Origin: Gammaproteobacteria bacterium
Lineage (GTDB): Bacteria > Pseudomonadota > Gammaproteobacteria > Steroidobacterales > Steroidobacteraceae
Assembly: GCA_016874055.1 (NCBI GenBank)
Contig: VGVG01000001.1
Coordinates: 136,816-200,815, forward strand
Direction of reading: 5' to 3'
Length of the DNA: 64,000 bases
Position numbers and translations under genes: made by a program. The notes under the pieces are model-generated. The model did no database searches, was not told the DNA's origin, and saw only the letters and a program-made list of their open reading frames with translations. Position 1 is the first letter of the stretch. The number at the start of each line of letters is the position of its first letter. Positions 27,063 through 36,204 of this stretch are shown here, in pieces.

Positions 27063-27799
27063 TGTTCCTCGCCTTCGCGATTGCGCAGACGGCTCTCTTC
27101 GTCTGGGCGGTCCGGCTTTGGCGCGAAACCCGTGCTAAACCACTCGTAGTCATTCTGGTTCCGCAGTTCTTTCTGATCTGGGACAACCTGCGAGTCGCCT
27201 CCGGTATCGTCATTGGCTTTGGAGGGCCGCTCTACTGGATGACTTGGCCGGCCTTCTGGGTTCACTGGCTTTCAGGCTGCTGGCTGATCATCGCAAGCGG
27301 ATCCATCCTTCGTCTCGCAGGATTCGAGTTCGTCCAGAATCGCGCAGCCATGGGCGTGTTCTGTCTCGCCACGGTCGCGCTGATGCTGCACGAACTACCG
27401 CTTTTCTGGACCAAAGAAATTTATCCGGTCTGCGAGTACGACCTCATCCGCTACAGCGGCTCGGTGACCGAAGCCAACCGCTGCTCACCCGACCAAGCGC
27501 TCGTTAAAGGCGAGTTTCCCATCGCACCAGTTGTTACCTGCTTCGTTGTCATCGGCACCGGCATCGCGTTGTGGATCCGCAGAGGATTTCCATGGATGGC
27601 CATCGGCGGCATCGTGATGTTACTTACCGCGGCAGTGCCGATCCTCAACCGTCACCGACTCGACAACCTCGGCGAGATCTTCATTGAAGGTGGATCTATC
27701 CTCGCGGTATGGTTCCTCATCCGCAAAGCTGGTGTGAAAGTGCAGCAAGATCGGGTACCTCAAAATCCGGTGGCGCACCGAGCTCCGACGGCCAACTAA
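27050..27799 (+). CDS. Polytopic membrane protein of unknown function
   Basis: I do not recognise the family. The 249-residue product has about seven hydrophobic segments: LMFLAFAIAQTALFVWAVRL, VVILVPQFFLIW, FWVHWLSGCWLIIASGSILRL, MGVFCLATVALMLHEL, FPIAPVVTCFVVIGTGIALW, WMAIGGIVMLLTAAVPIL and IFIEGGSILAVWFLI. A polar loop with two cysteines (PVCEYDLIRYSGSVTEANRC) lies between segments four and five. ATG 27050 overlaps the oxidoreductase by 13 bases; an ATG at 27062 sharing the stop (TGATG) is an alternative. Its 3' end overlaps a convergent HAD gene by 83 bases. Confidence 0.75.
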   Translation: MYSLMFLAFAIAQTALFVWAVRLWRETRAKPLVVILVPQFFLIWDNLRVASGIVIGFGGPLYWMTWPAFWVHWLSGCWLIIASGSILRLAGFEFVQNRAAMGVFCLATVALMLHELPLFWTKEIYPVCEYDLIRYSGSVTEANRCSPDQALVKGEFPIAPVVTCFVVIGTGIALWIRRGFPWMAIGGIVMLLTAAVPILNRHRLDNLGEIFIEGGSILAVWFLIRKAGVKVQQDRVPQNPVAHRAPTAN

Positions 27800-28409
27800 G
27801 CGCGCGTCGATTCACCCATGCTGTGCGGCAACCAGCCGCTGCGGCGCCGGCGATGTCGTTCTCCGGATGGTCGCCGACGTGCAATATCTCCCCCAGATGC
27901 AGGCCAAGACGGCTCGCGAGCGTTGCGAATACGGCAGGATGAGGTTTCGCATAACCGACTGATTCGGCATTCAGGCTCAGCTCGAAGAAATCGCCGATAC
28001 CAATGCGATGTACACAGGCGTTGCCATTGGAAAAAGTCGCGAGCCTGAATTTTTCAGCGAACTGCGCGAGTGCAGGCTTGACGTCAGCAAAAAACTCCAC
28101 GTCGTTTCGCGCCTCGATGAATACCTCGAAGGCGCGGTCGCCGACAATAGCCTCGTGTCCGTGATGTACTGCGAGGCGACGGAGGGCTTCGGTTCGCAGC
28201 CAAGTCATGTCGTGCGCGCGGTCGGGATGATCGGCAGCAAGAGCCCGCCTCACATCGAGAACCGAGTTAGGTGTCATCAAGGCAGCGAGCTTCGGATGCT
28301 CGGTCTCGAGAAACCCCCACATGCGCGATTCAGCACGTAACAGCACGGGCTGCAGAGCCCAAAACGTGTCGTCGAGGTCGAAGCAAATAGCACGGGGTAG
28401 AGCGGGCAT
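27717..28409 (-). CDS. HAD-family hydrolase (YigB-like phosphatase)
   Basis: This 230-residue HAD phosphatase has motif I RAICFDLDDTFWALQPVLL, motif II LATFSNGN, the Lys of motif III in GYAKPHPAVFATLA, and motif IV HVGDHPENDIAGAAAAGCRT. The large helical cap and length fit the YigB/FMN-phosphatase-like group. The last 27 codons overlap the convergent membrane-protein gene. The start lies about 70 bases from the divergent S9 peptidase. The physiological substrate is unknown. Confidence 0.9.
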   Translation of the reverse strand: MPALPRAICFDLDDTFWALQPVLLRAESRMWGFLETEHPKLAALMTPNSVLDVRRALAADHPDRAHDMTWLRTEALRRLAVHHGHEAIVGDRAFEVFIEARNDVEFFADVKPALAQFAEKFRLATFSNGNACVHRIGIGDFFELSLNAESVGYAKPHPAVFATLASRLGLHLGEILHVGDHPENDIAGAAAAGCRTAWVNRRALSWPSELGAPPDFEVPDLAALSHQLCG

Positions 28410-28482
28410 TCGGGATTAATCCGGCGGCTCGTCTACAATGCCGGATCTCGCTTTCTACAGTCCCTCGATGTGGAGTACAACC

Positions 28483-30543
28483 ATGACGTTCCGTAACCTC
28501 ATCTCGTTGGTCGCCGTTATCATGACGCTTACTCTCGGTACAACCGACACTGCGGCCTCGGCATTCACCGCCAACGACTTGAATACCCTCGCTCGCGTGT
28601 CGGACCCGCAGGTCTCGCCCGATGGTCGCTACGTCGTGTACACGCTTCGAGAGACCGATCTCGAAGCCAATCGCGGTCGTACCGACCTCTGGCTCGCCGA
28701 GCTCTTGGGTACCGACCTCGTTAAGCCGCGTCGTCTCACCCAGCATCCCGCCTCGGACAGCAGTGCGCGTTGGGCACCCGACGGATCCGGTCTCTTTTTT
28801 CTATCGAGCCGCAGTGGTTCCTCCCAGGTGTGGCATATCAGCCTCTCAGGCGGCGAAGCGCAGCAGGTGACGAGCCTGCCGCTGGATGTGGGCTCCTTTG
28901 AAGCCTCGCCTAAAGGTGATCGACTAGCCATCTCCATGGACGTCTTCCCCGACTGCGTCGATCTCCAATGCACGGTCGATCGTCAGGCGGCTCGGTCGAA
29001 GAAAAAAGCCAGCGCGCGCATCTACGACCAGCTCTTCGTTCGTCACTGGGACACTTGGAAAGACGGCAAGCTCTCCAACTTGTTCACAGTAACACTCGGC
29101 GCCAATCTCAAAGCTGGTGAGGCCATCAACGTCTCGGGTCAAGTGAAGGGCGATGTACCCTCAAAACCCTTCGGTGGTGAGGAAGACTACGCTTTCAGTC
29201 CCGATGGCTCGCGCATCGTCTTCAGTGCCCGTCTTGCCGATCGAACGGAGTCTTGGTCGACAAACTTCGACCTCTATGAAGTTCCAGTCGACGGCTCAAC
29301 AGCTCCCCGTAATCTAACGGCCGACAATCCGGCCTGGGATACGCAGCCCGTCTTCCTAGCGAACAGCGATCTCGCCTGGCTTGCCATGTCGCGACCAGGA
29401 TTCGAGGCAGACCGTTACGTCGTGAAAATTCGTAGTGCCAAAGACGGTCGCATCCGTACGGTCACTCAATATTGGGACCGTTCGGTTGGCACCCTCATCG
29501 CCACCCACGACCGCAAAAATCTGTTAGCTGTAGCCGATGATATTGGCCAGGCTGCGCTCTTCCAGATCGACCCCACAACGGGTCGACGAACTACACTCGT
29601 AACGTCGGGCCAGGTTCAAGGTGTATCTGCAAGTCCAAGGGGTGCCGTCGTCGCTTGGGCTGCGCTCGATTCACCGCCTGATCTCTTTCTCGTCCGTCCG
29701 CAGGCTGCATTACAACGGGTGACTGCCGTCAATGCTGCCGCGCTCGCTGGCAAGACCTTTGCAGCCTTCGAGCAGTTCTCCTTCGCGGGTGCAGAAGATA
29801 AAAAAGTTTATGGCTATATCATGAAGCCGCAGGGCTGGCAGCCGGGTCAAAAATATCCGGTCGCGTTCATCGTGCACGGCGGGCCGCAGGTGAGCTTCGC
29901 CAATCAGTGGTCCTGGCGCTGGAATGCTCAGGTCTACGCGGGCGCTGGCTATGGCGTGGTGTTCATCGACTTCCACGGCTCACCGGGTTATGGTCAGGCA
30001 TTCACTGACTCGATCAGTCAGGACTGGGGCGGCAAGCCTCTCGTTGACCTGCAGAAAGGCCTAGATGCCGCCCTCGCCCGCTATGAGTGGCTCGACGGAT
30101 CGCGCGCGTGCTCGCTCGGTGCGTCGTATGGCGGCTTCATGCAGAACTGGATCGCCGGAAACTGGTCGGACCGTTTCAAGTGCATCGTCAACCACGCCGG
30201 AATCTTTGATCAGCGGGCCATGTACTACTCGACAGAGGAGTTGTGGTTCACCGAATGGGAAAACGGTGGCCCGTACTTCCTGACGCCGAGGATCCACGAG
30301 AAGTTCAACCCTGCCGATTATGTTACCAATTGGAAAACGCCTATGCTCGTCACGCATGGCGCGCTCGATTACCGAGTTCCGTACTCTCAGGGGCTTTCAA
30401 CCTTTACGGTCCTTCAGCGTCAGGGAATCGAAAGCCGACTCGTCTTCTTCCCTGACGAAAATCACTGGATATTAAAGCCTGCCAATAACATTCAGTGGCA
30501 CGATGAAGTAATCAATTGGCTTGATCGTCACCTCAAAAAGTAA
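28483..30543 (+). CDS. S9 family prolyl-oligopeptidase, exported
   Basis: This serine peptidase of the dipeptidyl/acylaminoacyl-peptidase type has about 686 residues from ATG 28483. GGAG precedes that ATG by seven bases, and the signal peptide MTFRNLISLVAVIMTL ends near TAASA. A beta-propeller follows (DLNTLARVSDPQVSPDGRYV and repeated SPDG-like blades), then the alpha/beta hydrolase domain with the nucleophile SLGASYGGFMQNW, the acid HGALDYRVP and the base FFPDENHWI. It is probably periplasmic and cuts peptides. An upstream in-frame ATG at 28438 would disrupt the signal peptide. Confidence 0.94.
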   Translation: MTFRNLISLVAVIMTLTLGTTDTAASAFTANDLNTLARVSDPQVSPDGRYVVYTLRETDLEANRGRTDLWLAELLGTDLVKPRRLTQHPASDSSARWAPDGSGLFFLSSRSGSSQVWHISLSGGEAQQVTSLPLDVGSFEASPKGDRLAISMDVFPDCVDLQCTVDRQAARSKKKASARIYDQLFVRHWDTWKDGKLSNLFTVTLGANLKAGEAINVSGQVKGDVPSKPFGGEEDYAFSPDGSRIVFSARLADRTESWSTNFDLYEVPVDGSTAPRNLTADNPAWDTQPVFLANSDLAWLAMSRPGFEADRYVVKIRSAKDGRIRTVTQYWDRSVGTLIATHDRKNLLAVADDIGQAALFQIDPTTGRRTTLVTSGQVQGVSASPRGAVVAWAALDSPPDLFLVRPQAALQRVTAVNAAALAGKTFAAFEQFSFAGAEDKKVYGYIMKPQGWQPGQKYPVAFIVHGGPQVSFANQWSWRWNAQVYAGAGYGVVFIDFHGSPGYGQAFTDSISQDWGGKPLVDLQKGLDAALARYEWLDGSRACSLGASYGGFMQNWIAGNWSDRFKCIVNHAGIFDQRAMYYSTEELWFTEWENGGPYFLTPRIHEKFNPADYVTNWKTPMLVTHGALDYRVPYSQGLSTFTVLQRQGIESRLVFFPDENHWILKPANNIQWHDEVINWLDRHLKK

Positions 30544-30576
30544 TGATCCTTCTCAACATTTTGCGGGCAAGGGCGA

Positions 30577-31611
30577 TCAACTGTACCCCGCTCGCCACTC
30601 GGCCTTGTAGGCGACACCGAGAGCGATGATTCGATTGAGCAGATCTCGATAACCAATGTCAGCCTTGAGCGCAGACTGAGCAAAGTCTTCAATCTCGCCA
30701 ATGTTCGGGTTGGCATTAGCTTCAAGGACGAACACCTCACCATTGTCACGAATACGAAAATCCATCCGCGCATAACCTGAGAGACCCAATGCACGATAAA
30801 TTCGTCGTGAAAGTCTGTCGAGGGTTTCCTCGACTGCAGACGGCAGGTCGGTCGCCATCCGCCAATCAATTCCGTATTTCTCCTGATACTTACGATCCCA
30901 CTTTACTTTACGTGTGGCGATGGTCGCATGGTTGCCTGGCATGGTTCCAAAATGCAGCTCGCGCACCGGGAGTCGCGTAAGCCGCTCATTGCCGAGCACG
31001 CCGACATAAACCTCGCGACCCGCGATGTACTCCTCAACGAGTGCGTCAGTACCCACCTGATCATGGATGAACGCGACACGCTCTTTGAGGTGTGCAACAT
31101 CCTCGACGACCGATGTTTGGGCAATTCCGAGTGAGGCATCCTCGGTCGCCGACTTCACGAACAACGGATATTTCATTCGCCTCGGTGGCTGAACCTTCAG
31201 TCCATTGCGTAGCAGCACAAACTGCGGCGTCGGAATGCGGTGATAGGTTAACAGCTGCTTCATAAGGGGTTTATCACGTGAGAGCAACAAGCCACGTGGG
31301 TTACATCCTGTATAGGGCTGCTGCATCAGCTCGAGAAAGGCGACGATGTACTGGTCATAGAGTACGCTACCGTTAAACTCTTCAAGTAGGTTGAAAACGA
31401 TATCCGGTTTCCAATCAATGATCGCCGCGCGCAGCTCGGTCAGACTATCGAGCACTCCGAGAACGCGCACCTCGTGACCGACGAGACGTAAAGTGTGAAT
31501 CACGTCGTACTCTGTCTTCCACTCGGTCATCTGGTCTTTGGTCAAACCCGAAATATCATCCGGCGGGACCAGCGTCGCGTGAGTGACTATCAGAACTTTG
31601 CGTTGCTTCAT
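30577..31611 (-). CDS. ATP-grasp ligase, D-alanine-D-alanine ligase-like
   Basis: This ATP-grasp enzyme of about 344 residues starts at ATG 31611 (MKQRKVLIVTHATLVPPDD). It has an N-terminal domain with DIVFNLLEEFNG and LELMQQPYTGCNPRGLLLS, the ATP-grasp core KYPLFVKSATEDASLGIAQT and VEEYIAGREVYVGVLG, and the metal-binding end FVLEANANPNIGE. It resembles D-Ala-D-Ala ligases but is a separate branch, so it may join other amino acids; this is inference. A longer frame to 31728 adds an unsupported leader. It faces the S9 gene tail to tail. Confidence 0.88.
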   Translation of the reverse strand: MKQRKVLIVTHATLVPPDDISGLTKDQMTEWKTEYDVIHTLRLVGHEVRVLGVLDSLTELRAAIIDWKPDIVFNLLEEFNGSVLYDQYIVAFLELMQQPYTGCNPRGLLLSRDKPLMKQLLTYHRIPTPQFVLLRNGLKVQPPRRMKYPLFVKSATEDASLGIAQTSVVEDVAHLKERVAFIHDQVGTDALVEEYIAGREVYVGVLGNERLTRLPVRELHFGTMPGNHATIATRKVKWDRKYQEKYGIDWRMATDLPSAVEETLDRLSRRIYRALGLSGYARMDFRIRDNGEVFVLEANANPNIGEIEDFAQSALKADIGYRDLLNRIIALGVAYKAEWRAGYS

Positions 31612-31933
31612 TAGGTAAAGCGCTTCCTCTGCCCACCTCGGGAAGCTCTCCTCCGACTTTGAACCGTTCTCTCGATTATGACGCGACGCTCCAGTGTAGA
31701 CCCACTGAGCCAGAGCTGCCGCTGACAAGCACGACCGATGGCGAGTTGTGTAAGCTGTTTGACCCTATTCCATCGAGCGCCGAACTCGTTATCGTCCGAC
31801 GAGCCAGATCAGATTCTGGGGTCCGTCTCGGTGCGGCACGCGGTGACGAATCCAAACGCAAGTCGCAAAATCGCAAGCTCAATAACGTTACATCGTAGTA
31901 ACGCACCCAGAGAGGGAGTTTTTGATGCATGAG
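31612..31933. other. Intergenic region between the ATP-grasp ligase and the ADP-ribosylglycohydrolase
   Basis: These 322 bases contain no gene I can support. Open frames on both strands lack a ribosome site and family resemblance. There is a short inverted repeat CGTTAC-ATCGTA-GTAACG near 31884-31901, which could be an operator or a weak hairpin after the glycohydrolase gene. A Shine-Dalgarno-like GAGAGGG stands before an ATG near 31924, but the frame is antisense to the glycohydrolase end. Confidence 0.5.
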
Positions 31934-32827
31934 TCAGTCTGCAACGTCCAACCGAACCAAAACGTCGACCAGCAACGAGTCAGCAAGCTCTTCAATCATC
32001 GTACGCCCCGCGAGCATGGCGAGCCATCCCGCCGGAATCGACTCGACGCCAAAAACCGCACCGGCTAGCTGACCGGTCGCAGCGCCATGTACGTCAGCGT
32101 CACCACCCTGATTAACTGCGCGTAATACTGCCTCTTTCCAACTCCTTGCACCGTACATCGATTCTTTGACGATAGCTAGCGCAGATGCCGATGCTCCCCT
32201 TTGTCTAGCACTCTCAGCTGACTTTCTTTTTGGGGAGTACGTTCTGAGGGGTTTACCGCGCAAAGCACTGTGCGCCATCAGCGCAAACTCCCGTGAGGCG
32301 ACAAGCGTCGACGACTCGCGACAGGTGACTCTGACCATCGATTCGAGATCGGTCATCAACGCGTTTTTGTCCGCGTAATGCCACAACACAAGCGGCGACA
32401 TGCGAACTAGAGCATCTGCGCCATCGGTAACCTCGTTCGAGGGTTTACCGTCGGCCAACGCCTTACTGACGCTGGCCGTGATTCCAAGACACTCGCCCGA
32501 GAGTGACTCTTCGCCCTCGAGTTGCCAACGACGGAATCGATCCAGTTGATCGGCTGGATCGCAGCCACCGCACTCGAGCAGACTACGACCGAGTAACAAC
32601 GCCATCGCCGTGTCGTCTGTCCACGATCCCGGGGTGAGATCAAATGGACCACCGCCGATGAGGTCACGGATGGGCGCAAAACCCCCGGGGCGCGCAAACT
32701 GGGCGGGAGCCGCGAGCGCTTCACCGATCGCAAGGCCAAGTAGCGCGCCACGAAATCGACTTCTCAATCGCGCGACGGCAGCAAGTGATTCGATATCGAA
32801 CTCCAGCGCACCGGCGTCAGGCGTCAC
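31934..32827 (-). CDS. ADP-ribosylglycohydrolase family protein (DraG/ARH fold)
   Basis: This 297-residue all-helical protein belongs to the family that removes ADP-ribose from modified arginine or other targets. The metal-binding motifs are visible: an N-terminal [40 protein letters not shown], and the C-terminal [20 protein letters not shown] (usual form GGDTDT). The GGDAD variant keeps both aspartates. The GTG start overlaps the ttcA end (GTGA), so it was built to be translated after TtcA. No partner ADP-ribosyltransferase is seen nearby, so the substrate is open. Confidence 0.87.
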   Translation of the reverse strand: MTPDAGALEFDIESLAAVARLRSRFRGALLGLAIGEALAAPAQFARPGGFAPIRDLIGGGPFDLTPGSWTDDTAMALLLGRSLLECGGCDPADQLDRFRRWQLEGEESLSGECLGITASVSKALADGKPSNEVTDGADALVRMSPLVLWHYADKNALMTDLESMVRVTCRESSTLVASREFALMAHSALRGKPLRTYSPKRKSAESARQRGASASALAIVKESMYGARSWKEAVLRAVNQGGDADVHGAATGQLAGAVFGVESIPAGWLAMLAGRTMIEELADSLLVDVLVRLDVAD

Positions 32828-33637
32828 TCGTTACGCTCCGCAACATCGGTACCTAGCCCTGCGAAATCGAAGAGTGCGGTATCAGCAAGGTATCCGGCCT
32901 CCACTTTGCAAATAGCTGAGAAAATAGATTCGGTTCGCCCGGGATAGATATGCTCCCAGTCTTGCAACATTTTTTTGATCATCCGCCGCTGAGCGGTTCC
33001 GTGTGAACCACAAAGATTGCATGGAATGATCGGAAATTGCCTAGCGCGCGTACCGTGCGATTTCGCGTTCTGACACGTAAGCAAGTGGGCGAATGACGAT
33101 GTGCCGACCATCTTCGGATCGCAGCTTGGGCGGCATCGCTTTCAATCGGCTACCGAAAAACATATTCAAAAATAGTGTCTCGACGATGTCGTCACGGTGA
33201 TGGCCGAGTGCTACTTTGGTCACGCCGTTTTCACCAGCCCAGCGGTATAGGGCGCCGCGGCGCAGCCTAGAGCAGAGACCGCACATCGTCTTACCTTCTG
33301 GGATAACACGCTTAACGACCGAGTAAGTGTCCTGCTGGATCACATAAAACGGTACGCCTAGCGCTGTGAGGTACTCTGGCAGTATATGCTCGGGAAACCC
33401 CGGCTGTTTTTGATCGAGGTTGACCGCTACGATCTCGAACTTCACGGGTGCACTGCGCTGCAGCGACATCAGGATATCAAGGAGCGTATAGGAATCTTTT
33501 CCGCCTGAGAGGCAGACCATCACCTTATCGCGCTCCCCAAGCATCGAATAATCCTTGATTGCTTTGCCGACGAGGCCGCGTATGTGCGCCTGCAGCTTCC
33601 GCGAGATATTCGCCGATTGACGGGCAGATAAATCCAT
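32824..33637 (-). pseudogene. ttcA: tRNA 2-thiocytidine synthetase TtcA, frameshifted near the C-terminus
   Basis: TtcA thiolates C32 of several tRNAs using ATP and a [4Fe-4S] cluster. The first frame (33041-33637) holds the PP-loop [18 protein letters not shown], the [13 protein letters not shown] cysteine pair and [19 protein letters not shown], then stops after EIARYAR. The next frame continues [20 protein letters not shown] to a TGA at 32824. The shift sits in a short GC repeat (TACGCGCGC then TAG) near 33050; two more bases would restore [11 protein letters not shown], the expected spacing. The break removes the third cluster cysteine in PCNLCG, so the truncated product should be inactive unless the ribosome shifts frame. 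Confidence 0.9.
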
Positions 33638-35145
33638 TAGATCGAGATCGAGTTGTCCAAATATTTCCGCTCGAGATAGCGTAACGCTGCAGTCGCAGTC
33701 AGCGGTTTTCTGGTGGCGCTATCCATGAGCTCGGTCAGCGAGAGTCTCGCACCTTGAGCGTGAATGGCATCACGAAGCCAACCGCAAACCGCTACAAAAT
33801 CACCGCGTGAGACGGAATCATCAAATTCGGGTAAGTCGCGTCGCATTTGCTCGGCGAGTTGAGCCGCGACCGCGACACCCACCATATATAAAGGAAAATA
33901 TCCGAAAGATCCGCTCGCCCAGTGCGCATCCTGTAACACCCCTTCCGCGTCGTTCACCGGCACGAGATCGAGGCGCTGCCGCATTTCTTCGTTCCAGGCT
34001 TCCCGCAGATCCCGAACGGCGAGTCTCCCTTGGAGCATGCGGCGCTCCAAATCAAACCTCAGCATCACGTGCAGCGGATAGGTCAACTCATCGGCATCCA
34101 CACGAATGGCACTACGCCGAACCCGAGTGAGGAGTCGGTAGAGGTTGTCTTCGGACCACTCTGGCCCCGCCCCACCGAAATGCTTCTCAAGTAGAGGTCG
34201 GAGATAGCGGACGAAGGCACGTGAACGCCCGAGGATCATCTCGAGGAACAAAGATTGACTCTCCTCGAGCGCTATGCCGCGGGCCTGTCCCACCGGCTGG
34301 TCAAGCCATGGCTTCGGCAGACCGAGATCATAGAGTGCGTGCCCCGTCTCGTGTAGCGCGCCGAGCAAAGCGATGAAAGGATCTTGCCGTGACAAACAAT
34401 AAGTAATGCGAATATCGCCCGAGATACCCTCAGTGAAGGCATGCGAAGCCTCGTCGATACGACCGCGATCGAACGGAAAGCCGATCGCGCGAAGAACCTC
34501 ATTGATGAGTGCGCGCTGCTGACGCGCCTTATAACTTCCCGTAAGGGGTAATACCGGGATCGCCTCTTGCTGCGCGATGACTTCGCGTACGAGTTCTGGT
34601 AATCGACGGGAGTAAGTCTTAAAAAGATTTTCTATAAGTTCCGAGCTGACCCCCGTGCTGAACTCGTCGACGAGCGCATCGTAAGGATCCATTGATCGCG
34701 CCTGACCGAGCAAGGCAGCCTTCTCGCGGACGAGACGAACCACCTCTTCAAGATGCGGCGCAAATAATTCGAATTTGTTCTGTTGTCGCGCGTCGCTCCA
34801 CGCGGACTCGGCAGTAGCAGAAGTGCGGATGAGTTTATTAAGCAGCGAGACGGGCATGGCGATGGCGTGATCGCAATGTCTGCGCATCTCCCGGAGATTG
34901 GCGATCTCCCATTCCTCGAGCGACCCCTGCCCTGCCACCGCGCGCTCGAGGAGCCGACTGACCTTTGGGGAGGTGAGTACGGCATGGCACTCGGTCTCGA
35001 GCGCGGCGATTTGTTCCCCGCGACCTGCAGCGCTGCCCCTCGGCATCATAACTGCGGCGTCCCAGCGTAAAAGAGACACGGCCCCACGTAGTGCGTGCAG
35101 CCGTTTCCACTCGAGCTCGAGTTGCTTGTAAGGCGATAAAGCCAT
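33637..35145 (-). CDS. M32 family metallocarboxypeptidase (Taq type)
   Basis: This cytoplasmic zinc carboxypeptidase has about 502 residues from ATG 35145 ([19 protein letters not shown]), the usual M32 length. The zinc site is [17 protein letters not shown], with SGDIRITYC upstream and the family signature block [20 protein letters not shown] following. ATG shares one base with the MAPEG stop (TGATG) and its TAA shares one base with the ttcA ATG (TAATG), so it lies in the middle of a tightly coupled operon. The open frame upstream to 35367 overlaps MAPEG and is not coding. Confidence 0.94.
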   Translation of the reverse strand: MALSPYKQLELEWKRLHALRGAVSLLRWDAAVMMPRGSAAGRGEQIAALETECHAVLTSPKVSRLLERAVAGQGSLEEWEIANLREMRRHCDHAIAMPVSLLNKLIRTSATAESAWSDARQQNKFELFAPHLEEVVRLVREKAALLGQARSMDPYDALVDEFSTGVSSELIENLFKTYSRRLPELVREVIAQQEAIPVLPLTGSYKARQQRALINEVLRAIGFPFDRGRIDEASHAFTEGISGDIRITYCLSRQDPFIALLGALHETGHALYDLGLPKPWLDQPVGQARGIALEESQSLFLEMILGRSRAFVRYLRPLLEKHFGGAGPEWSEDNLYRLLTRVRRSAIRVDADELTYPLHVMLRFDLERRMLQGRLAVRDLREAWNEEMRQRLDLVPVNDAEGVLQDAHWASGSFGYFPLYMVGVAVAAQLAEQMRRDLPEFDDSVSRGDFVAVCGWLRDAIHAQGARLSLTELMDSATRKPLTATAALRYLERKYLDNSISI

Positions 35146-35537
35146 CACACCACGCGTTGGGTACCCATCACGATTAGGCAGATACAGCTGCCGAATCCGA
35201 CGAACCAGATGAGTGATCGCACGGTCGAGAGATTGGCGAGATAACAGGCTACGTAAGCGACCCTTGCGACCAGGAAGATCGAGGCGATGAGACTGACGGT
35301 TGCCGGATCGACGCCACCGATAAACGCCGCCGTAAGGCCGGCGATGTACGTCCCGAGCGCCTCCCAAGAGTTGGCTTGTGCACCATTAGCGCGAGCCTGG
35401 TAACCCGTGCGACGCGCAAGCCACTCGCGCGGGTTGGCATTATCGTAACGATCCTCGCCTCCGCTAACCTTCGAGATACCCCCACAAATACCCGGAATCA
35501 GCATCGCTGCCAGCAAGATCCAGAGTGCGGTTGCCAT
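35145..35537 (-). CDS. MAPEG family membrane protein
   Basis: This integral membrane protein of about 130 residues belongs to the MAPEG group (membrane-associated eicosanoid/glutathione metabolism). Four hydrophobic segments are visible: ALWILLAAMLIPGICGGI, TYIAGLTAAFIGG, SLIASIFLVARVAYVACYL and SLIWFVGFGSCICLIVM. The motif NPREWLARRTGYQARANGAQ, followed by NSWEA, is typical of the bacterial group. ATG 35537 has GGAGG eight bases upstream and is preferred to an in-frame start at 35552. The stop overlaps the M32 start. Confidence 0.9.
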   Translation of the reverse strand: MATALWILLAAMLIPGICGGISKVSGGEDRYDNANPREWLARRTGYQARANGAQANSWEALGTYIAGLTAAFIGGVDPATVSLIASIFLVARVAYVACYLANLSTVRSLIWFVGFGSCICLIVMGTQRVV

Positions 35538-35629
35538 GTTGAATTCCTCCACTTGGTCTGTTGACGCTATCTTGGATCAAAAAACGAGTCGTCTGTCGGC
35601 GATCACTCAAAGATTTGGCGACTGCGCCG

Positions 35630-35728
35630 TCAGTGCGATGGCCAGGTCGCGGCATACCACCCGATGAAGATGGATACTGCGATGAGTATCAGCACTGTGA
35701 TCACCAGCATGATTCGCGCGAACGTCAT
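35630..35728 (-). CDS. 32-residue single-span membrane peptide
   Basis: This short gene lies between the LEA-type lipoprotein and MAPEG genes, all on the minus strand. It encodes 32 residues beginning MTFARIMLVITVLILIAVSI, then a W/Y-containing exit and the end ATWPSH. There is one transmembrane helix and almost no soluble part. GGAG lies eight bases before the ATG (minus strand), a good ribosome site. The gap to the lipoprotein gene is 11 bases. I cannot assign a family; it could be a regulatory or assembly peptide for a neighbour. Confidence 0.6.
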   Translation of the reverse strand: MTFARIMLVITVLILIAVSIFIGWYAATWPSH

Positions 35729-35739
35729 TCGGCGAACTC

Positions 35740-36204
35740 CTAGCGCAACGACAACTGACCCTTCTGGCTGAAGGGCACGGTCCTGCGCAGACCGCTGTCG
35801 AGCTTCACTTCGCCGCGCAATTGGTAGGGAATTTCATTCGGTACCCCGCCGCCCTGACGCGCACGATCAAGAAGTTTGAGTAGTGTGCCTGCAAGGTTGG
35901 CGGTGACGAGCATGTCGAACTCCGCCTCCCCGCCCGCCGGAACCACAAAGCTGCTGCCCGACAATCCTCGACCGAGCTCTTCGCCACCGAGCTCAATGGT
36001 GTAGGTAATACCGCGGACTCTGAGCTCGCGATCATTCGGGTTTTGAATGCGCACGCGAGCCCGCAGGCGCTGCTCGAATAGATCGCCCTTAACGAGATCT
36101 ACCTTCGCAACAGCGAGCGTGGGCGCTTCGAGCTTCGGCCCGAGTGCACCGCAGGCCGGCAACAGCAACGTCAACAAAAGGGGGGCAAGTCGCTTGCGAA
36201 CCAC
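35740..36204 (-). CDS. LEA type 2 (WHy-domain) lipoprotein
   Basis: This 154-residue lipoprotein has a signal LLLTLLLPACGAL (lipobox LPAC). The mature part is one WHy/LEA14-type beta-sandwich: LRARVRIQNPNDRELRVRGI, TYTIELGGEELGRGLSGSSF and VVPAGGEAEFDMLVTANL. The family occurs in stress- and desiccation-related proteins and is often a periplasmic lipoprotein in gammaproteobacteria; the role is unproven. It is the first gene of the minus-strand run down to the ADP-ribosylglycohydrolase. Confidence 0.88.
   Translation of the reverse strand: MVRKRLAPLLLTLLLPACGALGPKLEAPTLAVAKVDLVKGDLFEQRLRARVRIQNPNDRELRVRGITYTIELGGEELGRGLSGSSFVVPAGGEAEFDMLVTANLAGTLLKLLDRARQGGGVPNEIPYQLRGEVKLDSGLRRTVPFSQKGQLSLR

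Noticed and set aside
31676-31930. Frames on both strands in the region upstream of the ATP-grasp gene
   Set aside because: No ribosome site with a sensible start and no family resemblance.
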